A DNA stretch of 30,740 nucleotides from an uncultured bacterium (GTDB lineage Bacteria > Bacillota > Negativicutes > Veillonellales > Veillonellaceae). Made by a program: the position numbers and the translations under genes. Under the pieces are notes generated by a model. The model was not told the origin of the DNA and ran no database searches. It saw only the letters and a list, made by a program, of their open reading frames with translations. The DNA is taken from positions 1 through 30,740 of the forward strand of contig CAJMLW010000021.1 of assembly GCA_905214495.1 (NCBI GenBank). Direction: 5' to 3'. Within the stretch, counting starts at the first letter, position 1. Every line of letters begins with the position of its first letter. Below are positions 9,898 to 18,794 of the stretch, in pieces.

Positions 9898-10188
9898 ATG
9901 AAAATCAGCCAAGAGGAAATAAAAAAAATCGCTTTACTGTCCCGATTAGAAGTAAAAGAAGATAAAATGGCTAGCGTTGAGAAGGAATTATCCGATATCT
10001 TAACGTATGTAGCGGAATTAAATGAATTAGAATTAGATGATGTAGAAGTAATGGCTCATGCTGTTCCTTTGCATAATGTATTTAGAGAAGATGAGACTAA
10101 ACCTTCTTTAGATCACGACTTAGCATTGTCTAATGCACCTGAAGAAGAAGATGGGTACTTTAAGGTACCACGCGTTGTACAAGAATAG
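9898..10188 (+). CDS. gatC: Asp/Glu-tRNA amidotransferase subunit C
   Basis: The small subunit that holds GatA and GatB together in the GatCAB complex, which converts Glu-tRNA(Gln) and Asp-tRNA(Asn) into their amidated forms. It has 96 residues, normal for GatC. The N-terminal ISQEEIKKIALLSRLEV and the later YVAELNELELDDVE are the usual conserved blocks. The chosen ATG at 9898 lies 9-10 nt after AAAGGATG and opens at the conserved MKIS. An upstream in-frame ATG at 9880 lacks a ribosome-binding site of its own and would add six residues. It is first in a tight gatC-gatA-gatB operon. Confidence 0.95.
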   Translation: MKISQEEIKKIALLSRLEVKEDKMASVEKELSDILTYVAELNELELDDVEVMAHAVPLHNVFREDETKPSLDHDLALSNAPEEEDGYFKVPRVVQE

Positions 10189-10199
10189 GAGGTTTCACT

Positions 10200-11660
10200 G
10201 TGGCAACAATTCATGAATTACACACTAAATTAGTGAACAAAGAAATCAGTGCTGTAGAATTAATAAATGCAGTGATTAGTCACAAAGCAAAAGTGGAACC
10301 AGAGGTACATGCGTATTTATCTGATTCCCACGAATTAGCATTACAATCTGCGAAAGCTGTTGATGAAGCTATTGCAAAGGGTGAAGCTATTTCCCCATTA
10401 GCAGGTATTCCTGGCGCTATTAAAGATAATATTTGTATCAAAGATCAACCTGCTACATGTGCATCTAAAATGTTGGAACATTTTATACCTCCGTATAATG
10501 CATCCGTTATTGACCGATTACATGCTAATCACTTGGTTAGCTTAGGTAAACTTAACATGGATGAATTCGCCATGGGCGGTTCTACAGAAAATTCTGCATT
10601 AGCTAAAACAGCTAATCCATGGAATTTGGAATGCGTACCAGGTGGTTCCTCTGGTGGTAGTGCAGCTGCAGTATCCAGTGGTTCTGCTATCTGGGCATTG
10701 GGCTCCGATACAGGTGGTTCTATCCGCCAACCAGCATCCTTCTGTGGTGTAGTAGGTATGAAGCCTACCTATGGTAATGTATCACGTTATGGTTTGATTG
10801 CCTTTGCATCCTCCTTGGATCAAATTGGACCTGTTACACGGGACGTAACTGATGCTGCATTGGTATTAAATGCCATTGCTGGTCATGATCCTAAAGATTC
10901 CACATCCATTCCGGGCGAACGTGTAGATTATACAAAAGCGCTAGTAAATGATGTTAAGAATTTAAAAATCGGTGTACCAAAAGAATTCTTTGGTGACGGT
11001 CTTAATGAAGAAGTGCGCAAGGCTATTGATGAAGCTATCGAAACATATAAAAAATTAGGTGCTGAAATCGTTGAGGTTTCTTTGCCTAGCACAAAATACG
11101 CTTTGTCTGCGTATTATATTATCGCATTGGCAGAAGCAAGTTCTAACTTGGCTCGTTATGATGGGGTAAGCTATGGTTTGCGCGTGCCTGCAGATAATTT
11201 GGTAGAAATGTCTACTAAAACTCGTACAGAAGGATTTGGTCCAGAAGTACAACGACGTATCTTGCTCGGTACTTATGTATTGAGTGCAGGTTATTACGAT
11301 GCGTACTATTTGAAAGCTCTTAAAGTACGTCGCGTTATCAAAAATGAATTTGATGAAGCCTTCTCCAAGGTTGATTTGTTATTGGCTCCAACAGCCCCTA
11401 ACACAGCGTATAAGTTTGGTGAAAAAATCAATGACCCATTAGCTATGTATTTAGAAGATATTTGTACAGTTCCAGCTAACTTAGCAGGTATTCCTGGTAT
11501 TAGCATTCCTGCGGGCATGAGTAGCGATAACTTGCCAATCGGCTTGCAATTATTAGGTCCTGCAATGGGCGAAGAAACATTGTTACGTGCCGCTTTCACA
11601 TTCGAACAAGCACGTCCAGATTGTCAATTAGTAGCACCAACTGGGGAGGTTTCTTTATGA
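10200..11660 (+). CDS. gatA: Asp/Glu-tRNA amidotransferase subunit A (amidase)
   Basis: Releases ammonia from glutamine and channels it to GatB. The 486-residue amidase-signature protein has the complete Ser-cisSer-Lys triad: K75 in PGAIKDNICI, S150 in the GGSSGGSAAAV block and the nucleophile S174 in GSDTGGSIRQP. These correspond to K79, S154 and S178 of Staphylococcus aureus GatA. The start is GTG at 10200. AGGAGG (10187-10192) overlaps the gatC stop codon and fixes that choice. The end overlaps the start of gatB (ATGA), indicating translational coupling. Confidence 0.96.
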   Translation: MATIHELHTKLVNKEISAVELINAVISHKAKVEPEVHAYLSDSHELALQSAKAVDEAIAKGEAISPLAGIPGAIKDNICIKDQPATCASKMLEHFIPPYNASVIDRLHANHLVSLGKLNMDEFAMGGSTENSALAKTANPWNLECVPGGSSGGSAAAVSSGSAIWALGSDTGGSIRQPASFCGVVGMKPTYGNVSRYGLIAFASSLDQIGPVTRDVTDAALVLNAIAGHDPKDSTSIPGERVDYTKALVNDVKNLKIGVPKEFFGDGLNEEVRKAIDEAIETYKKLGAEIVEVSLPSTKYALSAYYIIALAEASSNLARYDGVSYGLRVPADNLVEMSTKTRTEGFGPEVQRRILLGTYVLSAGYYDAYYLKALKVRRVIKNEFDEAFSKVDLLLAPTAPNTAYKFGEKINDPLAMYLEDICTVPANLAGIPGISIPAGMSSDNLPIGLQLLGPAMGEETLLRAAFTFEQARPDCQLVAPTGEVSL

Positions 11661-13105
11661 GTAGTAAATACGAAACAGTCGTTGGTTTAGAGGTTCATAC
11701 AGAGCTTAAGACTAAGTCTAAAATCTTCTGTGGTTGTACCACTGAATTCGGCGGTGATCAAAATACACATGTATGCCCCGTATGTCTCGGCTTACCTGGC
11801 GCTATGCCTGTGTTGAATAAACAAGTAGTAGAATTTGCCATTAAAGTAGGTTTAGCGTTGAATTGTGAAATTCTTAAATTCAACAAATTTGACCGTAAAA
11901 ACTACTACTATCCTGATTTGCCTAAAAACTATCAAACATCTCAATACGATTTGCCAATTTGCTTGAATGGTCACTTAGATATTGAAGTAAATGGTGAAAC
12001 TAAACGTATCGGTATCACACGTATTCACATGGAAGAAGATGCTGGTAAATTGGTTCATAGCGGTAATACGATTTCTGATTCCAACTCTTCTAATGTTGAC
12101 TATAACCGTACAGGTGTACCTCTTCTTGAAATTGTATCTGAACCGGATATTCGCTCTGGTGCAGAAGCGAGAGCATACGTTGAAAAATTGCGTTCTATTC
12201 TGCAATACTTAGAAGTATCTGACGGTCGTATGGAAGAAGGTTCCTTGCGTGGTGACTGTAACGTATCCGTTCGTCTCCGTGGCTCTAAAGAATTTGGTAC
12301 ACGTACAGAAACTAAAAACGTTAACTCCTTAACAGCTATTCAAAAGGTTGTTGAGTATGAAGCGTTACGTCAAGCTAAGCTTATCGAAGCAGGTGGCAAA
12401 GTAGACCAAGAAACACGTACATGGGACGATGCACAAGGCATCACTCTTGGCATGCGTAAGAAGGACGAAGAAAACGATTACCGTTACTTCCCAGAGCCAG
12501 ACTTGGTACCAATCGTAATTACGGACGAAAAAATCGAAGAAGTACGTCGCTCTTTGCCTGAATTACAAGATGCTAAAATTGCGCGCTTTGTATCCGAATA
12601 TGGTTTATCTCGTGAAGATGCGACCATCCTTACTATGGCTCGTAAGACGGCTGATTACTTAGATGCAGCGGTGAAAGCTGGCGCAGATCCTAAGACTGTG
12701 GCTAACTGGATGCTTGGTGACTTGTCCAAAATGATCAATGAAAGTGGTTTAACATTTGCTGAATCTAAAGTAAGCCCAGAAAACTTGGCCGGTATGATTG
12801 CCCTTATCGAAAAAGGCACCATTTCCGGTAAAATTGCGAAAAAAGTTATCGTATCCATGTGGGAATCCGGCAAGGATGCAGATACTATCGTAAAAGAAGA
12901 AGGTCTTGTTCAAATTACTGATACTGGCGCTATTGAAGAAATCGTAAAACAAGTTATCGCTAATAACCCACAACCAGTGGCTGACTTTAAGGGCGGTAAT
13001 GGCAAGGCTATCGGTTTCTTGGTAGGTCAAGTTATGAAAGAATCCAAAGGCCGTGCTAATCCTGGTATGGTTAACCAATTATTACAAAAATTCTTAAATA
13101 ACTAA
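11657..13105 (+). CDS. gatB: Asp/Glu-tRNA amidotransferase subunit B
   Basis: Binds the misacylated tRNA, activates its Glu or Asp side chain with ATP and transfers ammonia from GatA. It has 482 residues. The cradle domain carries the zinc cysteines C25, C27, C40 and C43 (FCGC and CPVC), followed by the conserved DRKNYYYPDLPKNYQTSQYD and RIHMEEDAGK. The C-terminal YqeY-like tail ends NPGMVNQLLQKFL. The ATG at 11657 sits in an ATGA overlap with the gatA stop, with GGGGAGG just before it. An upstream in-frame start at 11621 would add 12 unconserved residues inside gatA. Last gene of the operon; a terminator follows. Confidence 0.96.
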   Translation: MSSKYETVVGLEVHTELKTKSKIFCGCTTEFGGDQNTHVCPVCLGLPGAMPVLNKQVVEFAIKVGLALNCEILKFNKFDRKNYYYPDLPKNYQTSQYDLPICLNGHLDIEVNGETKRIGITRIHMEEDAGKLVHSGNTISDSNSSNVDYNRTGVPLLEIVSEPDIRSGAEARAYVEKLRSILQYLEVSDGRMEEGSLRGDCNVSVRLRGSKEFGTRTETKNVNSLTAIQKVVEYEALRQAKLIEAGGKVDQETRTWDDAQGITLGMRKKDEENDYRYFPEPDLVPIVITDEKIEEVRRSLPELQDAKIARFVSEYGLSREDATILTMARKTADYLDAAVKAGADPKTVANWMLGDLSKMINESGLTFAESKVSPENLAGMIALIEKGTISGKIAKKVIVSMWESGKDADTIVKEEGLVQITDTGAIEEIVKQVIANNPQPVADFKGGNGKAIGFLVGQVMKESKGRANPGMVNQLLQKFLNN

Positions 13106-13142
13106 GACTATTGGGACGTATTCATTCTAAGATTACATAATT

Positions 13143-13186
13143 AAAATATCCTCTGCGGCATATTCACCGTAGGGGATATTTTGTTT
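13143..13186 (+). terminator. Intrinsic terminator of gatCAB
   Basis: A 16-bp stem (13143-13158 with 13167-13182, two G-T wobbles) has an 8-nt loop and a T-rich end (TTTTGTTT). It lies 38 nt after the gatB stop. Confidence 0.85.
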
Positions 13187-13198
13187 CCATAAGTATTA

Positions 13199-13207
13199 TG
13201 GTATAAT
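13199..13207 (+). promoter_or_regulatory. Extended -10 promoter before the small membrane protein gene
   Basis: TGGTATAAT is identical to the element before ppaC, with a perfect TATAAT at 13202-13207. A weak TTGTTT at 13181-13186 is the only -35 candidate (15-nt spacing) and overlaps the gatB terminator. The start codon is 46 nt downstream. Confidence 0.6.
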
Positions 13208-13252
13208 AAATTGTATAAAATTGATTAATTGTTTTGTGATAAGGAATATATC

Positions 13253-13618
13253 ATGAATTCTCAAAATACAATGAATGAAAATAAGGAACAAGAAACTAAG
13301 ACACGTGTCTTAAGCGATACAGAGCGCCGCGATTTTGATGGAGTTACCATTGATGAAGCAGGGGATACTGTACATGTTGAATTTACACCTACCCAAAAAG
13401 AAGAAGAGCAAAGTGGGTATGAGCAATTTCAAGACTATGGCCCTCGTGTGAAGGTATATCATTTTGGCGGTTTTAGTTGGCTAAGCCGTATCATTATGAT
13501 TATTGTATTAGCCGCAATTTTAGCAGCTATCGTATTCTTTGGCGGCATCATCTTGTCCATCGTTGGCGTGGTCATCCTAATAGGGGCCATTATCTCCTTT
13601 ATCTTAGGCTTGTTTTAA
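13253..13618 (+). CDS. Small membrane protein with acidic soluble N-terminus
   Basis: I do not recognise this 121-residue protein. The first 75 residues are polar and acidic (many Glu, Asp, Thr, Gln) and look disordered or cytosolic. The C-terminal 45 are strongly hydrophobic and can form two membrane helices with a short glycine-containing turn (IIMIIVLAAILAAIVFFGG, then IILSIVGVVILIGAIISFIL). The ATG at 13253 follows AAGGA about 10 nt upstream. An in-frame TTG at 13229 has no ribosome-binding site. It lies between its own extended -10 promoter and a second one that begins right after its stop codon, so it is probably a short single-gene transcript, perhaps with read-through downstream. Function unknown. 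Confidence 0.75.
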   Translation: MNSQNTMNENKEQETKTRVLSDTERRDFDGVTIDEAGDTVHVEFTPTQKEEEQSGYEQFQDYGPRVKVYHFGGFSWLSRIIMIIVLAAILAAIVFFGGIILSIVGVVILIGAIISFILGLF

Positions 13619-13627
13619 TGGTATAAT
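13619..13627 (+). promoter_or_regulatory. Extended -10 promoter for the radical SAM-phoH-era unit
   Basis: TGGTATAAT begins at the base after the TAA of the preceding gene, with a perfect TATAAT at 13622-13627. A start near 13634 would give a leader of about 50 nt before the next ATG. It is the third copy of this 9-mer in the window placed ahead of a gene. Confidence 0.6.
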
Positions 13628-13682
13628 ATACCTATTATGACAAGACGGTGGCAAGTCCATTCGATGATGCTAAAGGGGTACT

Positions 13683-15428
13683 ATGAACGTAGTTCTATCA
13701 ACATTAAACTCAAAATTTATACATTCTTCACTAGCCTTGAGGTATCTTAAGGCTTATGGTGAAGTCCATGGACAGGCATACGATATAGTGGAATATACTA
13801 TTAATATGCCTGTTTTGCATATTCTTAGTGATATTACAGAGCATGATATCGATGTTCTAGGTTTTGCCTGCTACATTTGGAATATTGAAATGACGTTGCA
13901 TGTGGTGGATATGGTAAAAGCCGTACGACCAGATATTAAAATCGTATTGGGCGGACCAGAGGTTTCTTTCACAGCCGATGAACTATTAGAGCGATGTCCA
14001 AATATAGATTATATTGTACAAGGTGAAGGCGAGGAAGCATTCCATGCCCTTGTAACCGCATTACAACTTGGTAATGATGGGTTAGACCCTGTGATTCCCG
14101 GTGTGAGGGGCCGTAGGAATGGTAGTATTTTAGGCTCTGCAGAGGCCGTAGAGGTTCGTGATTTATCTACCATACCATTCCCATATACTGAGGAAGATAT
14201 GGATGATTTAGAGCATAAGATTATTTACTATGAATCTTCTCGTGGTTGTCCTTTTTCCTGTCAATATTGTCTATCTGGCAATAAAAATACGGTGCGATTT
14301 TTTCCACAAGAGCGGACATTAAAAGAATTACAATGGTTCATTGACCATGGTGTGAAGCAAGTAAAATTTGTAGACCGCACCTTTAACTGTGCGCCTCATC
14401 ATCATAGACCTCTTATGGAGTTCATGAGAGATAGCGATACGAATATGAATTTTCACTTAGAAATGGAACCAGAGCTTATGACGGAGTGGGAAACCAACAT
14501 TCTTTGTGAAACGCCGCCTGGACGCATTCAAATCGAGGTAGGTGTACAAAGTACGCATAAGAAAACATTAGATGCTATCAATCGCTATAATGATTGGCCA
14601 TATATCCAAAAATCTATACGTCCTATTATTCAAGCAGGACGTACGCATGTTCACATGGATCTTATCGTAGGATTGCCTCACGAGGATTTTAATCGATTTG
14701 GACAATCTTTTAATGATTTATTTAGCTTACAACCTCATGCATTACAAATTGGATTCTTAAAATTGCTAAAAGGATCTGGTGTACGACGGATGCGTGAATA
14801 CAAGTATGTAGCAGATCCATTAGCTCCATATGAGGTTCTAAGCACGCATGTACTACCTTATGATGATGTACGTTTCTTGAAATATCTTGAAGATGTATTT
14901 GAGCGTTTTTATAATAGTGAACGATTTAGAACAACATTTGGCTATATCGGACAACAATTGATTCACGGTGAAACGGATGCATTTACCTATTTTTGTGATA
15001 TGACATGTGCATGGCTTAAGGAAGGTAATCATAAGGTTAATCTTAAGGATATAGACCAAATTGAATTTTTATATCGTTTCTTCCTTGCAAAAGGTGATAC
15101 GATAGCTGCAGAGTTATTGCAATACGATACATTGGTAAGTTATCGTGGTAAGGTACGCAGTGAAGCAGTAGGATTGCCAAAACAAACGAAGGAATTGCTG
15201 CAAGTAGGCGAAGCATTCTGGCGTAATGAAGAACTAGCTTCTACATATATTCCAAATTATACTTTTAAAGAATGGCGTAAAATTCGTCAACAATATGTAG
15301 AAATGACTATGAGCCGTGAAACAGCAGAGTATTTGGGCGTTCAACATATACCAGATGGGGCTTTCACAGTGATTATAGATGTGAATAAAGAGGTGACCCC
15401 ATTCATTCGCCCTGAAAACATACAATGA
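13683..15428 (+). CDS. B12-binding-domain radical SAM protein (DUF4080 type)
   Basis: A 581-residue radical SAM enzyme of unknown substrate. Residues 1-140 resemble the cobalamin-binding Rossmann domain found ahead of many radical SAM cores (LGFACYIWNIEMTLHVVD, KIVLGGPEVSF, YIVQGEGEEAF). The core has the cluster motif C189-x3-C193-x2-C196 in RGCPFSCQYC, followed by TIM-barrel blocks (VKFVDRTFNC, IQIEVGVQS, HMDLIVGLPHED). The long C-terminal part after about 370 matches my recollection of DUF4080. Whether cobalamin is really bound is not shown, as many members lack the lower-axial DxHxxG. I see no such motif here. A second radical SAM gene follows after 14 nt. Confidence 0.85.
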   Translation: MNVVLSTLNSKFIHSSLALRYLKAYGEVHGQAYDIVEYTINMPVLHILSDITEHDIDVLGFACYIWNIEMTLHVVDMVKAVRPDIKIVLGGPEVSFTADELLERCPNIDYIVQGEGEEAFHALVTALQLGNDGLDPVIPGVRGRRNGSILGSAEAVEVRDLSTIPFPYTEEDMDDLEHKIIYYESSRGCPFSCQYCLSGNKNTVRFFPQERTLKELQWFIDHGVKQVKFVDRTFNCAPHHHRPLMEFMRDSDTNMNFHLEMEPELMTEWETNILCETPPGRIQIEVGVQSTHKKTLDAINRYNDWPYIQKSIRPIIQAGRTHVHMDLIVGLPHEDFNRFGQSFNDLFSLQPHALQIGFLKLLKGSGVRRMREYKYVADPLAPYEVLSTHVLPYDDVRFLKYLEDVFERFYNSERFRTTFGYIGQQLIHGETDAFTYFCDMTCAWLKEGNHKVNLKDIDQIEFLYRFFLAKGDTIAAELLQYDTLVSYRGKVRSEAVGLPKQTKELLQVGEAFWRNEELASTYIPNYTFKEWRKIRQQYVEMTMSRETAEYLGVQHIPDGAFTVIIDVNKEVTPFIRPENIQ

Positions 15429-15442
15429 TATAGAGGAGTGTT

Positions 15443-16420
15443 ATGTCAGATACAACGAGACCGAAACGGTACCGGATGGTGTCAAAATTTTATAAAGAAA
15501 CATACGGTGAAAAGGTATATAAATTACCTGTTGCATTACCTTTAACCTGTCCTAATCGAGATGGATCAGCTGGTGTTGGGGGATGCACATTCTGTGGGGA
15601 AATCGGTGCTGGTTATGAAAATAGACCTGCATGGATGACGGTACGCATGCAATTAGAAGAAAATATTGCACACATTGGACCTAAATATAAGGCTAAAAAA
15701 TTTATACCTTATTATCAAAACTTTAGTAATACCTATTTACCTCTTGAGGATTTTAAATCCTATATGGAACAAGGTTGTATTGATGAAGCCGTAGGGATTG
15801 CAATCGCTACGAGACCAGATTGTATTTCTAATGAGTATTTAGATGTATTACAGGACATACAACAACGATTTCATAAGGATATCTACATTGAATTAGGATT
15901 GCAAACCGTTAATTATCATACACTTGAGAAGATTAATCGAGGCCATGATTTAGCGCAATTTATCGATGCGGTTTTACGCATTAAGCGTTATGGATTTAAT
16001 GTGACTACACATATGATTGTAAATTTATCGTGGGATACGATGGAGGATACCGTTGAAGGGGCCAAAATTTTATCATCCCTTTGTATTGACCAAGTAAAGT
16101 TACATGCTTTATATATTGTAAAAAATACATTGATGGCTAAATGGTATGAAGAGGGTCAAATCACCTTAATTAGTGCTGAGGAATATGTGGAGCGCGTTGT
16201 TCAGTTTTTGCGCCATCTTCATCCAGATATTGTGTTGCAACGATTAGTGGGACGTGCGCCAGAGGATAATACATTATTTACTAATTGGTCTATGGGATGG
16301 TGGCGTGTACAGGATTTAATCGACGATATGATGGATGAGCTAGATGCACATCAAGGCGATTTATGTGATTATTTAAATGGTAAAGCAGTACGTAAATTTA
16401 TAGATGGGGGACAAGCATGA
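15443..16420 (+). CDS. Radical SAM protein, TIGR01212/YhcC family
   Basis: A 325-residue radical SAM protein of the YhcC type. The cluster cysteines have the family's unusual spacing: C36, then C48 and C51, in LTCPNRDG and GGCTFCGE, instead of the usual CxxxCxxC. Downstream blocks YYQNFSNTYLP, IATRPDC, ELGLQTVNYHTLEKINRGHD and VTTHMIVNLSWDT match the family. These proteins resemble the Elp3 radical SAM core, and a role in RNA modification has been suggested but not established. GAGGAG precedes the ATG. The stop overlaps the phoH start (ATGA), so translation is probably coupled. Confidence 0.88.
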   Translation: MSDTTRPKRYRMVSKFYKETYGEKVYKLPVALPLTCPNRDGSAGVGGCTFCGEIGAGYENRPAWMTVRMQLEENIAHIGPKYKAKKFIPYYQNFSNTYLPLEDFKSYMEQGCIDEAVGIAIATRPDCISNEYLDVLQDIQQRFHKDIYIELGLQTVNYHTLEKINRGHDLAQFIDAVLRIKRYGFNVTTHMIVNLSWDTMEDTVEGAKILSSLCIDQVKLHALYIVKNTLMAKWYEEGQITLISAEEYVERVVQFLRHLHPDIVLQRLVGRAPEDNTLFTNWSMGWWRVQDLIDDMMDELDAHQGDLCDYLNGKAVRKFIDGGQA

Positions 16421-17385
16421 GCGAACGGGTATTTACCTTTCCTACCTATGATCTAGCACAATCGATACTAGGTCAACATAATAGATATTTACAAATGATG
16501 AATGAGGTCATCCCTGTAGATATCGTATCGCGCGGAGATACGGTTGTCATAAAGGGTGATGATATGCATGTAGATGCTCTATACCGTACCCTAGAGGAAT
16601 TAGTATTCTTATATAAAGAAGGTAGCACAATCACAGAATCTCAGGTCCGCATTGCTGCTAAGATGGTCATGAATGGTAAAGGGGATGCCCTTCACTCCAT
16701 GTTTGAGGACACATTGTCCGTAACGATGCGTGGTAAAAGCATTACGCCAAAGACGGAGGGTCAAAAGCAATATGTAGACAGTATTCGCAAGAATACTATC
16801 ACCTTTGGCATCGGCCCTGCCGGTACAGGTAAAACATTTTTGGCTGTTGCATTAGCAGCATTTTACTTAAAGAATCGTAATGTAGATAAGATTATTTTGA
16901 CGCGCCCTGCCGTAGAGGCTGGTGAACGATTAGGTTTCTTACCCGGCGAATTACAAGATAAGGTGGATCCATATTTGCGTCCACTGTATGATGCGTTGCA
17001 CGAAATGTTTGGTATTGAGCAAGTACAACGCTTTATGGAACGGGGCACAATCGAGGTAGCACCACTGGCGTACATGCGTGGGCGTACCTTAGAAAATGCG
17101 TTTGTTATTTTGGATGAAGCACAGAATACGACGGCAGAGCAAATGAAGATGTTCTTAACCCGTTTAGGTAATAACTCTAAAATGGTTGTCAATGGTGATA
17201 AAACACAAATTGATTTGCCGCCGCGTGTGACATCTGGGTTATATGAAGCTGAAAAGGTATTAAAACGCGTGCCGGGCATTCATATGGTGTATTTTACAGA
17301 TCAAGATGTGGTGCGTCATGATTTGGTAGGTCGCATCGTTAAAGCCTATGATGCGTACCATCAAAGGCTTTCAAAGGAAGAATAA
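16417..17385 (+). CDS. phoH: PhoH family ATPase (PhoH-like, YbeZ type)
   Basis: A cytosolic P-loop ATPase paired with YbeY across bacteria and thought to act with it in RNA or ribosome metabolism. The 322-residue protein has an N-terminal KH-like segment (about 30-70), Walker A GPAGTGKT at 133-140, the RPAVEAGERLGFLPGEL block and Walker B FVILDEAQNTT, with NGDKTQIDLP and SGL further on. Length and order are normal. It starts in an ATGA overlap with the preceding radical SAM gene, and ybeY follows after 5 nt, so an operon is nearly certain. Confidence 0.94.
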   Translation: MSERVFTFPTYDLAQSILGQHNRYLQMMNEVIPVDIVSRGDTVVIKGDDMHVDALYRTLEELVFLYKEGSTITESQVRIAAKMVMNGKGDALHSMFEDTLSVTMRGKSITPKTEGQKQYVDSIRKNTITFGIGPAGTGKTFLAVALAAFYLKNRNVDKIILTRPAVEAGERLGFLPGELQDKVDPYLRPLYDALHEMFGIEQVQRFMERGTIEVAPLAYMRGRTLENAFVILDEAQNTTAEQMKMFLTRLGNNSKMVVNGDKTQIDLPPRVTSGLYEAEKVLKRVPGIHMVYFTDQDVVRHDLVGRIVKAYDAYHQRLSKEE

Positions 17386-17390
17386 GAATT

Positions 17391-17867
17391 ATGCATATAC
17401 AAATTAGTTATGATGATGGTATAGCCCAAGATGCTAAGATTGAAGAGGTTATACAAAAGGTTTGTGATGAAGTGAGCCGCGTGTATGGACTCGAGGATGA
17501 TGAGTTAAGCATTCTACTATGTGATAATAAGAAAATTCATGAACTAAATAAGGAATATCGTGGTATTGATAGACCAACAGATGTATTGTCCTTTGCCCTT
17601 AATGAAGGGGACGATTACGAAGGTAGTGAAGAGGAACATCATTTATTAGGAGATATGATACTTTCCTTAGAACGAGCTCATGAACAAGCCATAGAATACG
17701 GCCATAGTTTTGAACGAGAATTAGCCTATTTAACAACACATAGTTGTTTGCATATCTTAGGCTATGACCATATGACCGATGAAGATAAAAAGGAAATGCG
17801 CACTGAAGAAGAATTTGTGCTTTCCAATTTAGGGTATGTACGAGAGGATCAACCATATAATGAATAA
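17391..17867 (+). CDS. ybeY: Endoribonuclease / rRNA maturation factor YbeY
   Basis: A zinc-dependent RNase needed for 16S rRNA 3'-end processing and ribosome quality control. It has 158 residues, the normal length. The metal-binding motif is complete: H117, H121 and H127 in HSCLHILGYDH (the second residue is Ser, where the family often has Gly). RGIDRPTDVLSFAL, with the conserved Arg61, and LLGDMILSLE are the other family blocks. It lies between phoH and era, the classical order, and overlaps the first codons of era by 8 nt. Confidence 0.95.
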   Translation: MHIQISYDDGIAQDAKIEEVIQKVCDEVSRVYGLEDDELSILLCDNKKIHELNKEYRGIDRPTDVLSFALNEGDDYEGSEEEHHLLGDMILSLERAHEQAIEYGHSFERELAYLTTHSCLHILGYDHMTDEDKKEMRTEEEFVLSNLGYVREDQPYNE

Positions 17868-18759
17868 AGCAGAATATTTTAAATCCGGCTTCGTAGCCGT
17901 TGTAGGTCGACCAAATGTAGGCAAGTCTACCATGATTAATGCCTTGATAGGCGACAAGATTGCCATTGTATCTGATAAGGCACAGACTACGCGTAACCGC
18001 ATTATTTGTGTTTACACCGATGAAGAAAAACAAATCGTTTTCATGGATACACCTGGTGTGCATAAGCCAAAACATAAATTAGGTGAATTCATGGTTGATG
18101 CAGCCATTGAATCTTTGAAGGAAACAGAGGCTGTTCTATTTGTTGTGGCTGGCAATGAAAAACGAGGTCCAGGGGATAATTTCATTATTGAACAGTTGAA
18201 ACGTGTGAAAGTACCGGTGTTTCTCGTAGTCAATAAGATTGATACATTACAAAAAGAACAAGTATTAGAAGCCATCGTATCCTATCAAGATGCATATCCA
18301 TTTGCTGGTGTCATTCCTATTTCGGCAAAGAATAAAGAAAATTTATCTGAACTCCTTAATGTGCTAGGTGAACATTTGCCAGAAGGCCCTCAATACTTCC
18401 CAGAAGATATGATTACGGACCAACCAGAACGCTTGATTATTTCTGATATCGTTCGCGAAAAGATTTTGTTGTCTACGCGTGATGAAATTCCTCATGCCAT
18501 TGCTGTCGATGTGGATGAAATGAAGACCCGTGATGATGGAACGACCTATATTCGTGCTACCATCTATTGTGAACGGGATTCGCAAAAGGGTATCATCATT
18601 GGTAACAAAGGTGCGTTACTACGCAAGATTGGTGCAGAAGCGCGCATGGATATTCAAAAGTTATTGGCTACAAAAGTATATCTTAATTTATGGGTTAAGG
18701 TTAAAAAGGATTGGCGTAATAAATCGGGTATGCTTTCAGAATTGGGATATAAAAAATAG
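17860..18759 (+). CDS. era: GTPase Era
   Basis: A ribosome-assembly GTPase that binds the 3' end of 16S rRNA. The 299-residue protein has G1 GRPNVGKST, G3 DTPG, G4 NKID and G5 SAK, then a C-terminal KH domain (IIGNKGALLRKIGAEARMDIQ) and the end LWVKVKKDWRN. I chose the ATG at 17860, which overlaps the ybeY stop and gives the usual short lead before SGFVAVVGRPNVGKS, with GAGAGGAT upstream. An in-frame ATG at 17836 would add eight residues inside ybeY. It works on the same 16S 3' region as YbeY. Confidence 0.96.
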   Translation: MNKAEYFKSGFVAVVGRPNVGKSTMINALIGDKIAIVSDKAQTTRNRIICVYTDEEKQIVFMDTPGVHKPKHKLGEFMVDAAIESLKETEAVLFVVAGNEKRGPGDNFIIEQLKRVKVPVFLVVNKIDTLQKEQVLEAIVSYQDAYPFAGVIPISAKNKENLSELLNVLGEHLPEGPQYFPEDMITDQPERLIISDIVREKILLSTRDEIPHAIAVDVDEMKTRDDGTTYIRATIYCERDSQKGIIIGNKGALLRKIGAEARMDIQKLLATKVYLNLWVKVKKDWRNKSGMLSELGYKK

Positions 18760-18794
18760 ATTATTTAGATTGATTATAGTTAGAAAGGATTGTT

